In this document: one piece after another, positions 32,642 to 40,896 of the stretch
Layout of the letters: each line of letters begins with the position of its first letter
Position numbering within the stretch: position 1 is the stretch's first letter
Origin: a virus
Strand: one strand, 5' to 3'
DNA length: 64,000 nucleotides
Virus record (IMG/VR): IMGVR_UViG_3300005842_000004
Coordinates: 1-64,000 of that record
The notes under the pieces: generated by a model
Database searches by the model: none
What the model was told of the DNA's origin: nothing
The model's input: the letters and a program-made list of their open reading frames with translations, nothing else
Translations under genes and position numbers: made by a program

Positions 32642-34357
32642 CTATTCCTCACTTCCCAGATCCATCATCTCGGATATCCCTATCCCGTTCTCTTCCCACG
32701 AATCGATAACCCCAATCCCACCCGATAGTATAAGATCCCGATGCCGATCCGCATATACCGTCGTCTGCGCCACCGTCAATGCCAACCTCTGCGCCATCAA
32801 CACCGCATGCTGCTGATAGTGCTTGGTCAAGTATCGAGACCAGTCGTCGGGCTTAGATGCATATTGTGGTGCATGCCGGCGGATCGGCTCAGTTTCTCGG
32901 GCAAGGAGAAATACAGCATGCTCTCTTGCCAAGATTGCGCTCTTCTTCTTCTCGGCTGCGAGTTGTGACATTACGTGATGGATCAGATCAGCGCCAGCCG
33001 GCTCATGGTGCGGATAGACAGCCCGGATCGGCGCCATCGCTTCGGCCATCGGATCAGACATCATCCGATCAGCTCCCGGGTGTTGCTGATCGCCCGGATT
33101 ATCTGGCGTCGGCTGCCTCGGATCGCCACCCGTATCATTGCCCTGTTTGCCTTGATTGACACTTCTCTGCGGCGGGCCAGAACCATATGGATTCCATCCG
33201 CGCTCAATTCTAATCTCATCTTCTGATCTGATCCCGCTATTGACATAGATGGCGTCGACTTGGGCCTGAGCGAGAGAATCGCCTTGCGTCAGATATCCAA
33301 CATCAATCAGACATCCGACATCCTTCTCTGAGATGAGATCACGCTTGAAACTCGCCTCAGTCGACGTGGTGCATGCGCGAACATGGAGGTTGAGCCACTC
33401 TCTTGCTGCGGATTCGCGTGATGCATACGGCAACCCGACGTCTACCCCGAGCATGTACGGATGAACGAGCATCCATCGTGCGACCTCTTCTGCCTGTTTA
33501 TCCCAAATCTCAGGGAGCTGGGCATTGCGGGCATGATCGCCGAATTCCTTTGTCGTGATGCCCTCTTCGACGACCAATGCTGTATGTGAGTTTGCCGACC
33601 CGCCAACCCGATTCAATACTTGGGATTTGAACCGTTTCAATGCCGGGTCTGACATTGTCCCTGGGTGCTGGAATATGATCGACGGGCTCGCCCCACGCTT
33701 AAAGTATGAATTCCGGTGCCGCTCTTGAGCAAGCCACCCAGCAACCGACTCCCGGCAGCGGCGCAATAGACTTTCCGGAATAAGCTTGTGCGTGCTGAAT
33801 CCCTTAAGATATAATACTTGATCCTGCATTACTTGTCGCGATTGCTTGCCAGGCTCGGTCACAGTGAACCGCTGATGCCCCGAATCGATCTGCTCTATCT
33901 GGCTGATCCACTCCGCTTCGATCGGCCAAAGCTCTAGACCGTTCGCTCCGAATTTGATATCCGATATGCACAGGCCCCAAAGCCGTCTCTGACACTCTGC
34001 CCACATGCGCCACTCAACCGCAGTCTGCCAAGGGTTGGCAACACCGTCGACATCGAGCGTGCGGGCGAGAGAGTAATCGTAGAGAGGTTTGGTGCCCTCG
34101 TCTTCGGGGAGTTTGCGGTAGAACTTGACTGGCGATGTGCCAACGACGCCGGCCCAAATAGACAGTGCCATGAATACGCACGACACGCCAATGACATCAT
34201 CGGGGCGGACATATGACCCGGTCGCCGCCGCACCCGAGAACCCGCCCCAGACATCGCGATAGCCGTACGGAAACCATCCCTGCGACATCGGGTCGTTCGG
34301 ATCGCCGGCGGATGGCATGTCCGACCGAAACCCGAGGAGAAAGTCAAGGGCGCTCAC
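32642..34357 (-). CDS. portal protein (HK97 family)
   Basis: 571 residues, GTG start. Motifs of phage portal proteins: YGYRDVWGGF, VSCVFMALSIWAGVVGTSPVKFYRK, the wing/clip region AGWLAQERHRNSYFKRGASPSIIF, and AREWLNLHVRACTTSTEASFKRDL. C-terminal charged tail with Pro/Gln stretch (GGDPRQPTPDNPGDQQHPGADR). Forms the dodecameric DNA entry ring. Sits directly between TerL and the protease. Confidence 0.92.
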   Translation of the reverse strand: MSALDFLLGFRSDMPSAGDPNDPMSQGWFPYGYRDVWGGFSGAAATGSYVRPDDVIGVSCVFMALSIWAGVVGTSPVKFYRKLPEDEGTKPLYDYSLARTLDVDGVANPWQTAVEWRMWAECQRRLWGLCISDIKFGANGLELWPIEAEWISQIEQIDSGHQRFTVTEPGKQSRQVMQDQVLYLKGFSTHKLIPESLLRRCRESVAGWLAQERHRNSYFKRGASPSIIFQHPGTMSDPALKRFKSQVLNRVGGSANSHTALVVEEGITTKEFGDHARNAQLPEIWDKQAEEVARWMLVHPYMLGVDVGLPYASRESAAREWLNLHVRACTTSTEASFKRDLISEKDVGCLIDVGYLTQGDSLAQAQVDAIYVNSGIRSEDEIRIERGWNPYGSGPPQRSVNQGKQGNDTGGDPRQPTPDNPGDQQHPGADRMMSDPMAEAMAPIRAVYPHHEPAGADLIHHVMSQLAAEKKKSAILAREHAVFLLARETEPIRRHAPQYASKPDDWSRYLTKHYQQHAVLMAQRLALTVAQTTVYADRHRDLILSGGIGVIDSWEENGIGISEMMDLGSEE

Positions 34358-34366
34358 CCGTTTGTC

Positions 34367-34657
34367 TTATCCCTGGTCATCGTGCTTTCCTTTTCGCCCG
34401 CTCTGCCGCCACCGAAACGCTAGACTGATCAGCCCGAATACACCTATCCCGACTCCGACTCCTAGTCGGAAATGTAGCACTGTCGGGAGGCATGACGCAA
34501 CCATGCCCATTCCAATCGAAAAGAGGAGGGAGGGGACGAACTGCGGGTCTCGTTCGTTGGCGAGGATGATGAGGAGGCGGTTGAGAGGGCGGTAGGCAGA
34601 AATGCGGCTGCGGAGAGAGCGGAAGTAAAGGCGAGTGCGGCGGATGGGATGAATCAC
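34367..34657 (-). CDS. small membrane protein
   Basis: 96 residues from GTG, overlapping the upstream stop by GTGA. Two hydrophobic segments: about 45-60 (PSLLFSIGMGMVASCLPTVL) and 65-82 (LGVGVGIGVFGLISLAF), with a basic N-terminus (RRTRLYFRSLRSR). Topology of a small phage membrane protein. Function unknown. Confidence 0.6.
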   Translation of the reverse strand: MIHPIRRTRLYFRSLRSRISAYRPLNRLLIILANERDPQFVPSLLFSIGMGMVASCLPTVLHFRLGVGVGIGVFGLISLAFRWRQSGRKGKHDDQG

Positions 34658-34932
34658 AAAGACACCACCGGCAGCTCGCCAAGATCCACGTAATAGTCTG
34701 GCCGGCCGAATTCCTGTTCCGGATTATCGGTCAGCCACCAGTCACCATCGAACCATACGAGAATTTTGTTCGCGAACACAGTCCCGGACTCGAAGTTGTA
34801 AGGCGCAGGGACCAACCTCACAGGTCTTATCTCTCGGTTCTCTCCGTCTATTTCCTCGCCGACCTCAAGCCCGCCAGTGATTTTGTTTGTCTTGTGCTCG
34901 ATGATTCGATATACCGTTTTGTCTGCGTTCAT
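34654..34932 (-). CDS. hypothetical protein
   Basis: 92 residues. Beta-rich, Glu-rich: YRIIEHKTNKITGGLEVGEE, FANKILVWFDGDWWLTDNPEQEFG. Lies between TerL and the membrane protein. No family recognised. Confidence 0.58.
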   Translation of the reverse strand: MNADKTVYRIIEHKTNKITGGLEVGEEIDGENREIRPVRLVPAPYNFESGTVFANKILVWFDGDWWLTDNPEQEFGRPDYYVDLGELPVVSL

Positions 34933-34944
34933 CGCGCCTATCCT

Positions 34945-36921
34945 TTATCCCCAATCCAACACAATTACATCTCTCTCCTCGTAATGCTTACTCCCTCCGC
35001 CTTCCGCCCCCTTATTGATCGTCATGCATATTCCAACCGCATTAGCCAACGCGACCGGCCCGTCCACCTTCTCCACTGACCGCTGCTTATCAATCATACC
35101 ATTCAGATTTACATCCGTCCTCAACATCACATTCCGCATCATCCATCGCATTGCCTTGTGCGCCCGATGTCGGAACAATTTTGCGGTGACTCTCCGTGCT
35201 ATCTCAGCGACCGGCGCACCCATCCGATAATGCGTCTGCGCGAAGTCTATCATGGTAAACCCGTCGTTGGTCAGACTGGTCACGAGCTGGTGGACAAACG
35301 TGCGGTCATACCCGATCGCCTGAATAAGATAGCGATGTGCCAAAGTATTAAGCAGAAAGTCTCGTATTGGTGTCGGATCGAATACCTCTCCCTCGGTCAC
35401 AAATATGTCGCCCTCATCCCGCCATTGTTCGATAATCTGGCTCTTGTCTCTCCGCTTCTTATATGTCCCTTCGTCAATCCAGAAGTATTCCAAAATTGAA
35501 TAGACTTGATTGTTCGGGTCGCCGCCCGCCTCATCGTCAGGAAATAGCAAGATCAGAGCTGACCAGTCATTTGTCCGGGCCAGGTCAATCCCGCCATAGC
35601 ACCTTTTCCCGAGCAGTTGCGCCTCAAGATTGGATATCATCCCATATTTTTGGTGCTCTATCTTAGTCGCTAATATTGGCTTAGAGCATGCCATCCATTG
35701 CTCATCCGGAATCCACACCGACACCGCATCAGTCCACAGGCAGAAATGCAGCCGTAATGTCAGATTCTTCTTACTCGGAGTGGCCAGTGCTCGGCGTAGA
35801 TGTTGCTCGACATATTCGTACGCTGGCAACCCTTCATTTATTCCTGGGTTCGCCTTAACCCACAGCTCCCGATGATCAAGCAGATATTGGATCGAATTGA
35901 CGCCTTCCGGGATATCGCCAGGAGTCTTGTCTTCGCCTTCACCATCCGGGGTATCTAGGCCAAGAATAAATGCGAACAGGTGATCGTCCGGCATCGTACC
36001 CTCTAGCATCTGCTCCGCTTCCCGTCGATGCAGATAGCAGACCGACTCGGTGCCGACACCGGAATTCGTAATCTCATAACACAACGGCTGAGTCCGGTTT
36101 TTGCCTATCGCCTCCCGCATCATATCGACTACGGTTTCCCGCTTGATCTCGTGGAGCTCATCAAACGCAACACCGTGAGGACGAGGGCCAGATTGGGTTT
36201 GATCTGACGCGATAGGGCAGAAATACGATCCGAGTAAGTGATATTCTTTGTCACTCTGTGCATTGGCGAAAGTGAGCTGAGAGACATTCGGCATCTTCCC
36301 GGTACAGATCAGCCGGCACTCCAGCTCGGGCGAGTTGTCCCGCATCTTGACCGCTTCCCGGAACAGGACCATTGCCTGATCCTTGTCACCGGCCGCGGCA
36401 TAACACTCGGCATCAGGCTCTCCGTCTGCCGTGGTCAAGTAGAGCATGGTGCCGGCGACTAGAGGGGTTTTGCCGCATCCTTTAGCCCCTTCGACATAGA
36501 CAATCTGGAATCGGCGATACCCGAGTGATCCGTCCGGGTTGACTCTGCGCCATCCAAATATCGATCCCTGGACAAACTTCTGCCACAGGTGAAGGTCGAA
36601 TGGGCGAAGGTGTGGCGTCTCTTTGAATCGGAGGCGGAGGATTTGCGGGAAGTACTCTAAATGACGATGGCACGCATCAAGATCGAAATAGATATCGGTG
36701 CGGGATAGATCAGATATGTGACGTTTACACGCGAGCTTGACCCACCGATTTGCAAGGATGCGACCGGCGAGTACTAGGCGGGCGTAATATGTGACAGGGT
36801 CGTGATCAGGGTCACCAAAGTCATCGACAGGGATAGACGGCGGGTGGACCTGCGTTCTCTTCGGCAATGCTGTGCTTGTCGGTTTTACCGCCGGTCGTAC
36901 ACCGGCAGACTTAAACCCCAC
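34945..36921 (-). CDS. terL: terminase large subunit
   Basis: 658 residues, GTG start. ATPase: Walker A QIVYVEGAKGCGKTPLVAG (about 140-150) and Walker B PHGVAFDELHEI, then TNSGVGTESVC. Nuclease domain starts at CYGGIDLARTNDWSALILLF with the catalytic Asp. HK97/lambda-like family. Cuts and packages DNA into the prohead. Directly downstream of the P27-type small subunit and the 47-residue gene. Confidence 0.95.
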   Translation of the reverse strand: MGFKSAGVRPAVKPTSTALPKRTQVHPPSIPVDDFGDPDHDPVTYYARLVLAGRILANRWVKLACKRHISDLSRTDIYFDLDACHRHLEYFPQILRLRFKETPHLRPFDLHLWQKFVQGSIFGWRRVNPDGSLGYRRFQIVYVEGAKGCGKTPLVAGTMLYLTTADGEPDAECYAAAGDKDQAMVLFREAVKMRDNSPELECRLICTGKMPNVSQLTFANAQSDKEYHLLGSYFCPIASDQTQSGPRPHGVAFDELHEIKRETVVDMMREAIGKNRTQPLCYEITNSGVGTESVCYLHRREAEQMLEGTMPDDHLFAFILGLDTPDGEGEDKTPGDIPEGVNSIQYLLDHRELWVKANPGINEGLPAYEYVEQHLRRALATPSKKNLTLRLHFCLWTDAVSVWIPDEQWMACSKPILATKIEHQKYGMISNLEAQLLGKRCYGGIDLARTNDWSALILLFPDDEAGGDPNNQVYSILEYFWIDEGTYKKRRDKSQIIEQWRDEGDIFVTEGEVFDPTPIRDFLLNTLAHRYLIQAIGYDRTFVHQLVTSLTNDGFTMIDFAQTHYRMGAPVAEIARRVTAKLFRHRAHKAMRWMMRNVMLRTDVNLNGMIDKQRSVEKVDGPVALANAVGICMTINKGAEGGGSKHYEERDVIVLDWG

Positions 36922-37054
36922 GATCTGCCCCTCTCGTCAATCGTGCCAGATCGATCAGTTTATCTGCAAACTCGGCCGGCATCTCTGCCCTCTGCCGCTT
37001 CGACATCCGCTGACATATCCCCGTCTTGATCAATCTGGCGCGCTCTATCCTCAT
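36911..37054 (-). CDS. 47-residue basic protein between TerS and TerL
   Basis: ATG at 37054 with only a weak GGAT-type site, stop TAA overlapping the TerL GTG by 11 bases. Sequence is Arg/Lys-rich and helical (RIERARLIKTGICQRMSKRQ, EFADKLIDLARLTRG). It fills the 144-base gap between the terminase genes. Could be a small DNA-binding terminase accessory, or the gap could be a leader; size makes this tentative. Confidence 0.5.
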   Translation of the reverse strand: MRIERARLIKTGICQRMSKRQRAEMPAEFADKLIDLARLTRGADRGV

Positions 37055-37065
37055 GTGTCGGTATT

Positions 37066-37647
37066 CTATCCTGCGTGCCCGAAGAAATCTAACACTTTCT
37101 CTCTTGGGTGCAGGCGCTTACCTGGTGCGGCTAGCTTACTCGTTCCTGTCGGTGCTGCTCCTGCCTGTGCTGCCGCCGCTTGTGCCTGTGTCGGCTTCTT
37201 CTTGACCACACTGACCCGCGCTCGATCGGCCGGACTCAACCCGAATTTCCCCAAATACACCCCAAGTGCCTGCGTTGCCCACTCGTGCCGCGCCACTTCC
37301 GGCCGAGTCTTGAGCACCGTTTCACCCTTGATGTTGATGTGCTCCATGGTCAGCCCGCCAGACCGGATCATATTTCCGAGCTTGACCCACTCGGCATATA
37401 TCTCACACAAGATCCCGAGCGCGGTTAGATCGACATCGGTCAGCACGCCCATGCCGTGGACACTGGTGCCGATCTCGCCGAACCAATGCACCCGGCCCGC
37501 TTCCGATAGCGTTGACGGCGGATCAGGCATCGGATCGTCTAGAGCAAGGACAGGTACTTGCGGCTCATCTGGCGGAAGAGGACGCCGACCGCGGTTGCCT
37601 TCCCTGGCACGGAGAGCGGTGGGCTTGCGCGGCCGGCCGGCGGGCAT
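37066..37647 (-). CDS. terminase small subunit, P27-like
   Basis: 193 residues. Starts at the ATG of a TAATG junction with the lipoprotein gene. N-terminus MPAGRPRKPTALRAREGNRG is the P27 family signature; then LSEAGRVHWFGEIG, GVLTDVDLTALGILCEIYAEW and a C-terminal RPEVARHEWATQALGVYLGKFGLSPADRARV, the family's end (fits GLTPSSRSRV). Binds the packaging site and recruits TerL. Long Ala/Gln tail follows. Confidence 0.9.
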   Translation of the reverse strand: MPAGRPRKPTALRAREGNRGRRPLPPDEPQVPVLALDDPMPDPPSTLSEAGRVHWFGEIGTSVHGMGVLTDVDLTALGILCEIYAEWVKLGNMIRSGGLTMEHINIKGETVLKTRPEVARHEWATQALGVYLGKFGLSPADRARVSVVKKKPTQAQAAAAQAGAAPTGTSKLAAPGKRLHPREKVLDFFGHAG

Positions 37648-38129
37648 TAGCGGGACACTCCGGCGCTGACACCCGCAGCGAGCCCACCCTTGCACCCATC
37701 AAGCGCCGCCTTGACCGCGAGATACGCATCCGACCCCTTCGCCGGGGCGACATTCAACCCACCCGCCTGACCTTGAAAATACGTATCCAGCAAGTCCAAT
37801 GCCGGCGATACGATGACCACCTCTTCAGGGCTAAGGTTGGCGTTCTTGAGCACCAGTGCCCGGATGACATCGTACGTCTTCCCCTCGACCAGGGCAGTAC
37901 TTGCGACAGCGAGATCAGCCGAATATGCATCGAGTCGATCGTGGTGCTTCTCCGCCACCTTGAGGCATGCCAAACCCGACGCTGACTTGATCCCGGCTTG
38001 GGCGAGCTGGGCCTGAGTCGGACCGCTGGACGTGCCGCCGGATGACGCACACCCAGACAGAACAACAGCGGCCATGACAACGGCGAGCAGAACAAACGGG
38101 CAGATAAATGACTTACTGTTTTCTCGCAT
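37647..38129 (-). CDS. predicted lipoprotein
   Basis: 160 residues. Lipoprotein signal: positive N-terminus, hydrophobic ICPFVLLAVVMAAVV and lipobox LSGC with Cys27. The mature part is Ser/Gly-rich then helical (LACLKVAEKHHDRLDAYS). Exported and membrane-anchored. T5 Llp-type receptor-blocking lipoproteins and outer-membrane spanins are known phage lipoproteins, but position before TerS does not fit spanin; a surface or exclusion role is inference. Confidence 0.72.
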   Translation of the reverse strand: MRENSKSFICPFVLLAVVMAAVVLSGCASSGGTSSGPTQAQLAQAGIKSASGLACLKVAEKHHDRLDAYSADLAVASTALVEGKTYDVIRALVLKNANLSPEEVVIVSPALDLLDTYFQGQAGGLNVAPAKGSDAYLAVKAALDGCKGGLAAGVSAGVSR

Positions 38130-38160
38130 AGGTTGATCTCTCCTTACGCTCGATTTTACC

Positions 38161-38382
38161 CTAATCTCCGCCCCACGTCTCCAATCTCATCCGAGCAATG
38201 GCCGCTTTCTTTCCTCGCCCATGGTTCGGATACTTATGCTTATGCGCCCGGCTGACACAATCCCGGCAGTCGACATTCATCCCATCGGCATTCCCCGACA
38301 CCACCGAGAATGCGAGAACATGCTTTGCCTCCCCGCACGATTTGCACGTCTTCATTCCGACTGTCAGAGGCTCGTGATGCAT
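38161..38382 (-). CDS. small zinc-binding protein, HNH/endonuclease VII-like finger
   Basis: 73 residues. ATG at 38382 (AGGTG 8 bases upstream); GTG three codons earlier is possible. Motif CKSCGEAKHVLAFSVVSGN then DCRDC: two CxxC knuckles around a DG-type stretch as in endonuclease VII and HNH fingers; His later (RAHKHKYPNHG). Sits beside the palindrome cluster at 38431-38489 and upstream of packaging genes. Nuclease function is tentative. Confidence 0.6.
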   Translation of the reverse strand: MHHEPLTVGMKTCKSCGEAKHVLAFSVVSGNADGMNVDCRDCVSRAHKHKYPNHGRGKKAAIARMRLETWGGD

Positions 38383-38430
38383 ACAATTCACCTATCGACT
38401 ATTTATGAGTGAACTGTTGACATGCCGATT

Positions 38431-38489
38431 GTTCACATGTGAACGTGTGTTGTGACAATAATTCACTGGTGAATGGTTCATGGGTGAAA
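38431..38489. promoter_or_regulatory. cluster of GTTCAC...GTGAAC palindromes
   Basis: GTTCACATGTGAAC (38431-38444) is a perfect 14-bp palindrome; ATTCACTGGTGAAT (38461-38474) has the same arms with a mismatched center; TTCATGGGTGAA (38478-38489) is a weaker third. Further half sites ATTCAC (38387) and GAGTGAAC (38407) flank. Centers of the first two are 30 bp apart. Looks like a multi-site operator controlling the leftward operon that begins with the zinc-finger gene. The 167-base gap 38392-38558 also holds a G/C-rich hairpin-like stretch, no gene. Confidence 0.6.
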
Positions 38490-38558
38490 TGTTACGCCTG
38501 AATACCGCGCCGCGGTAAATTTCACCACGGAGCGGTCTGCCGAACAGACTGGTTGGCA

Positions 38559-39626
38559 TCATTCCGCCTGCCCCTCTCTCCTCTGCGGAATGGCCTGACG
38601 CTCAGTATCGATGATCAAATCTAGCTCAACTGCGCTCACGTGCTTGTCGCACAGAGGTCCGCTGTGGTGCTTCTTCCCTTTCGCCGTTAACCACACGCTG
38701 GCGATCGAGGTGCACCTGGCCCCATCCTCACCGTAGTAGCAACAACGGAATATTCGATGCTTTCTGTTCTCTTCCCGCAGCGCGATAACACCATCTAGAC
38801 CGTCGTCACCGCTATTGCTCCTGATAGCTCTCGCTTGCTGATATATGGACGACGCTTCGGCAACGGTCTCGAACGAGCCAAGAGATATATTTTTCCCTCC
38901 GATCCGGATAGTTGCGTTGAATGATCTCGTGCCGTCCTCATAATCGTTCGGCCTTACTCCGCGCGGAAGGCCGGTCTTGCTCCGCGCGCCTCTGTCTTTC
39001 TCTGCCATGTCGCGCGCGTTATCCAACTTTGAACCCGCAAACAGATGATTCACCTCGACGCATGCTCGGTTATCGCAACGATGACAGATGAGAGGTTTCT
39101 CAAGATCGAATGCTCTGCCCGATAACACCCACGCAAGTCTGTGGGCTTTAGTTTGTTTTTTACCTGGCAGGATTTGACTATTGTGCAATCGCAACTGCCC
39201 GTACCCACTTTTGTCCAACCGTCCAACCCACACGAGACAGCCTGTCTTCTCGTCACGCACAGTCCAATGAGCCAGCCGCTTGCGCAATCTGTCCTCTTCG
39301 CTATCTCCAGGCAGAACTTCCGTTTGAAATCTACGGATCTCAATACCGTGCTTCTTCCTGGCTTGTCTTATCTCGTACGTCGTTCGCCCGAGCCTCTTGG
39401 CGATCACGTGATCGTAGTCAGTGCCCAAGATTGCCGGATCTAGCGGCTCTGACTCCTCGCGCCGCTTGAATCTCTGCGGCTGAAACGCACTAATGCCGCG
39501 GTGGCGCCGTGCTCGATGCACTGCCGCAAGAGAACATCCGATTCGCTTAGCCAGAGACGCATCCGGCATCTTGCCTAGAGGCTGATCTTCCCAATTGATA
39601 CTCAGCGGCTTCGCGTCTTGATTCAT
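38559..39626 (-). CDS. HNH homing-type endonuclease with AP2-like domain
   Basis: 355 residues. Residues about 1-75 contain two DNA-binding repeats of a small helix type (LAKRIGCSLAAVHRARRHRG and AKRLGRTTYEIRQARKKHG). Then HNH_3 nuclease: VWVGRLDKSGYGQL, AHRLAWVLSGR, ICHRCDNRACVEVNHLFAG. An AP2-like domain follows (FNATIRIGGKNISLGSFETV). C-terminal Cys cluster (CCYYGEDGARC). Resembles free-standing phage homing endonucleases (HNH plus AP2 plus repeats). Confidence 0.82.
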   Translation of the reverse strand: MNQDAKPLSINWEDQPLGKMPDASLAKRIGCSLAAVHRARRHRGISAFQPQRFKRREESEPLDPAILGTDYDHVIAKRLGRTTYEIRQARKKHGIEIRRFQTEVLPGDSEEDRLRKRLAHWTVRDEKTGCLVWVGRLDKSGYGQLRLHNSQILPGKKQTKAHRLAWVLSGRAFDLEKPLICHRCDNRACVEVNHLFAGSKLDNARDMAEKDRGARSKTGLPRGVRPNDYEDGTRSFNATIRIGGKNISLGSFETVAEASSIYQQARAIRSNSGDDGLDGVIALREENRKHRIFRCCYYGEDGARCTSIASVWLTAKGKKHHSGPLCDKHVSAVELDLIIDTERQAIPQRREGQAE

Positions 39627-40111
39627 TCGGTTGCCCTCTTCCGGCCGAACCCGCCGTCAACCCGGACTGTCTCCCGACTGTGGCAAGGTGTGCATGTCGC
39701 CTGGAAATTAGTCGGATCGAGTTTTAGCTCCGGATACTCCTCAATCGACTTGACGTGATGGACCTCGCGTGACGGTTTGCGATGGCAGATCTCGCAGATG
39801 GGGTGGGCGATGATGTATTCGGATCGAGCCAAGCGCCAGGCTGATGAGTTGTAGAAGGGCTTGTGGGTATGGTTGCGGGTGAACTTGGACGGCAAGACAG
39901 ACGACGTATCGGGGCCTACCGTGTTGTCTGGAGTCGGTGTGGGTGTGCTGAGTTTGACTGTGCGAGCTCCGCGACGGGTGACGCATGACGGGCAATACCC
40001 CGAGTGCACGATGGACGGGCACCCGGGGGTAGAGCAGAGGCGGAGAGGGCGAGGAGGCACGGACAGCTCGGCTCGATCAGTCGGTATACACGTGCAGCGC
40101 GTCGCCGCCAT
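39623..40111 (-). CDS. HNH nuclease with N-terminal zinc finger
   Basis: 162 residues from the ATG at 40111 (a GTG at 40060 would avoid a 35-base overlap with the previous gene; which is used is unclear). Zinc finger CSTPGCPSIVHSGYCPSC, then the HNH: FYNSSAWRLARSEYIIAH, CEICHRKPSREVHHVKS, TCTPCHSRETVR. Phage HNH proteins next to terminases assist head packaging in HK97-like phages; here it is separated from terS by about 2.5 kb. Confidence 0.82.
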   Translation of the reverse strand: MAATRCTCIPTDRAELSVPPRPLRLCSTPGCPSIVHSGYCPSCVTRRGARTVKLSTPTPTPDNTVGPDTSSVLPSKFTRNHTHKPFYNSSAWRLARSEYIIAHPICEICHRKPSREVHHVKSIEEYPELKLDPTNFQATCTPCHSRETVRVDGGFGRKRATE

Positions 40112-40496
40112 TCGTCCGATGGTTGTGACGGTTGCCCATGTCCATACGTGGGCCGTGTGTGGTGGCGAAGATGCGGCCTGGACCTTGCGGCACATACGGA
40201 CGGGTGCTCTTGTTGCCCTTGAGATCACGGCGAATCGACTTGAACACCTTGGACTCGATACGGGTGTCGGACAGACTGACAGAGAGTCCGATCAGCCCTG
40301 GCACACGGGAAGCAGGCGAACGGTCGGCCACCAGCTCTGTCTTGCCGTTGGCGCGCACACTCGCACACGGACAGCAGATCGACACTTCTCCTTTCTTTGC
40401 TTTTGCGCCGCTCGCGCACTTGGAGCACACGAGTTTGTTGCATATCGCGCACCGTGACCGCTTACCGTTGTCGACTTTGCACACATCGCATTTCAT
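40077..40496 (-). CDS. zinc-finger protein
   Basis: 139 residues. N-terminus CDVCKVDNGKRSRCAICNK, CSKCASG and CCPCA: eight Cys in a RING/FYVE/ZZ-like order, suitable for two zinc ions. The rest is basic and disordered. DNA/protein-binding role unknown. Stop lies inside the HNH gene start region. Confidence 0.62.
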   Translation of the reverse strand: MKCDVCKVDNGKRSRCAICNKLVCSKCASGAKAKKGEVSICCPCASVRANGKTELVADRSPASRVPGLIGLSVSLSDTRIESKVFKSIRRDLKGNKSTRPYVPQGPGRIFATTHGPRMDMGNRHNHRTNGGDALHVYTD

Positions 40497-40554
40497 ATCA
40501 AGAGATCTCCGTTGCTCTGTTCGTTCGTTTGGTTCTGCGTTTATCCTACGTATC

Positions 40555-40896
40555 CTACGTCTTCCGCTTCATCCCGAGTGGCACGATCCGCTCACGTCTT
40601 GCCTTGATCTTGGCGAGCTTGGCATCCTGGAATGGGCGCACGGCATGGAGTGGACACGCTACCGATTGACAGTCACGTATGGCATCGATTGCACCGGCTT
40701 CATACCCCATGCACTCCAAGCACATGGCCTTCACTGCGCATACCCGGGATGGAGATTTGACGATGGCGTCGCCGGATTCCGATTCGTACGGCAACCCCCA
40801 CGCCCGCTTGAGCAAACGTGCGACACGGGGAGTGACAGTCGATAAATGCGACTCCTTGGAACGGGCAAGATAAGCATATTGGGTGTCGATGCTCAT
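40555..40896 (-). CDS. zinc-binding phage protein (CxxCMG type)
   Basis: 113 residues. Contains CAVKAMCLECMGYEAGAI...RDCQSVACPLH and a basic tail KARRERIVPLG, which I recognise as a small phage family (KxxxCxxCMG ... C.s..CPL.P.R). Starts inside the ATGA at the end of the ParB-like gene. Function unknown, probably nucleic-acid binding. Confidence 0.66.
   Translation of the reverse strand: MSIDTQYAYLARSKESHLSTVTPRVARLLKRAWGLPYESESGDAIVKSPSRVCAVKAMCLECMGYEAGAIDAIRDCQSVACPLHAVRPFQDAKLAKIKARRERIVPLGMKRKT

Noticed and set aside
38401-38460. TTGACA on the plus strand at 38417 as a rightward promoter
   Set aside because: No acceptable -10 at 16-18 bp and no plus-strand gene to its right; the region is better explained by the palindrome array.
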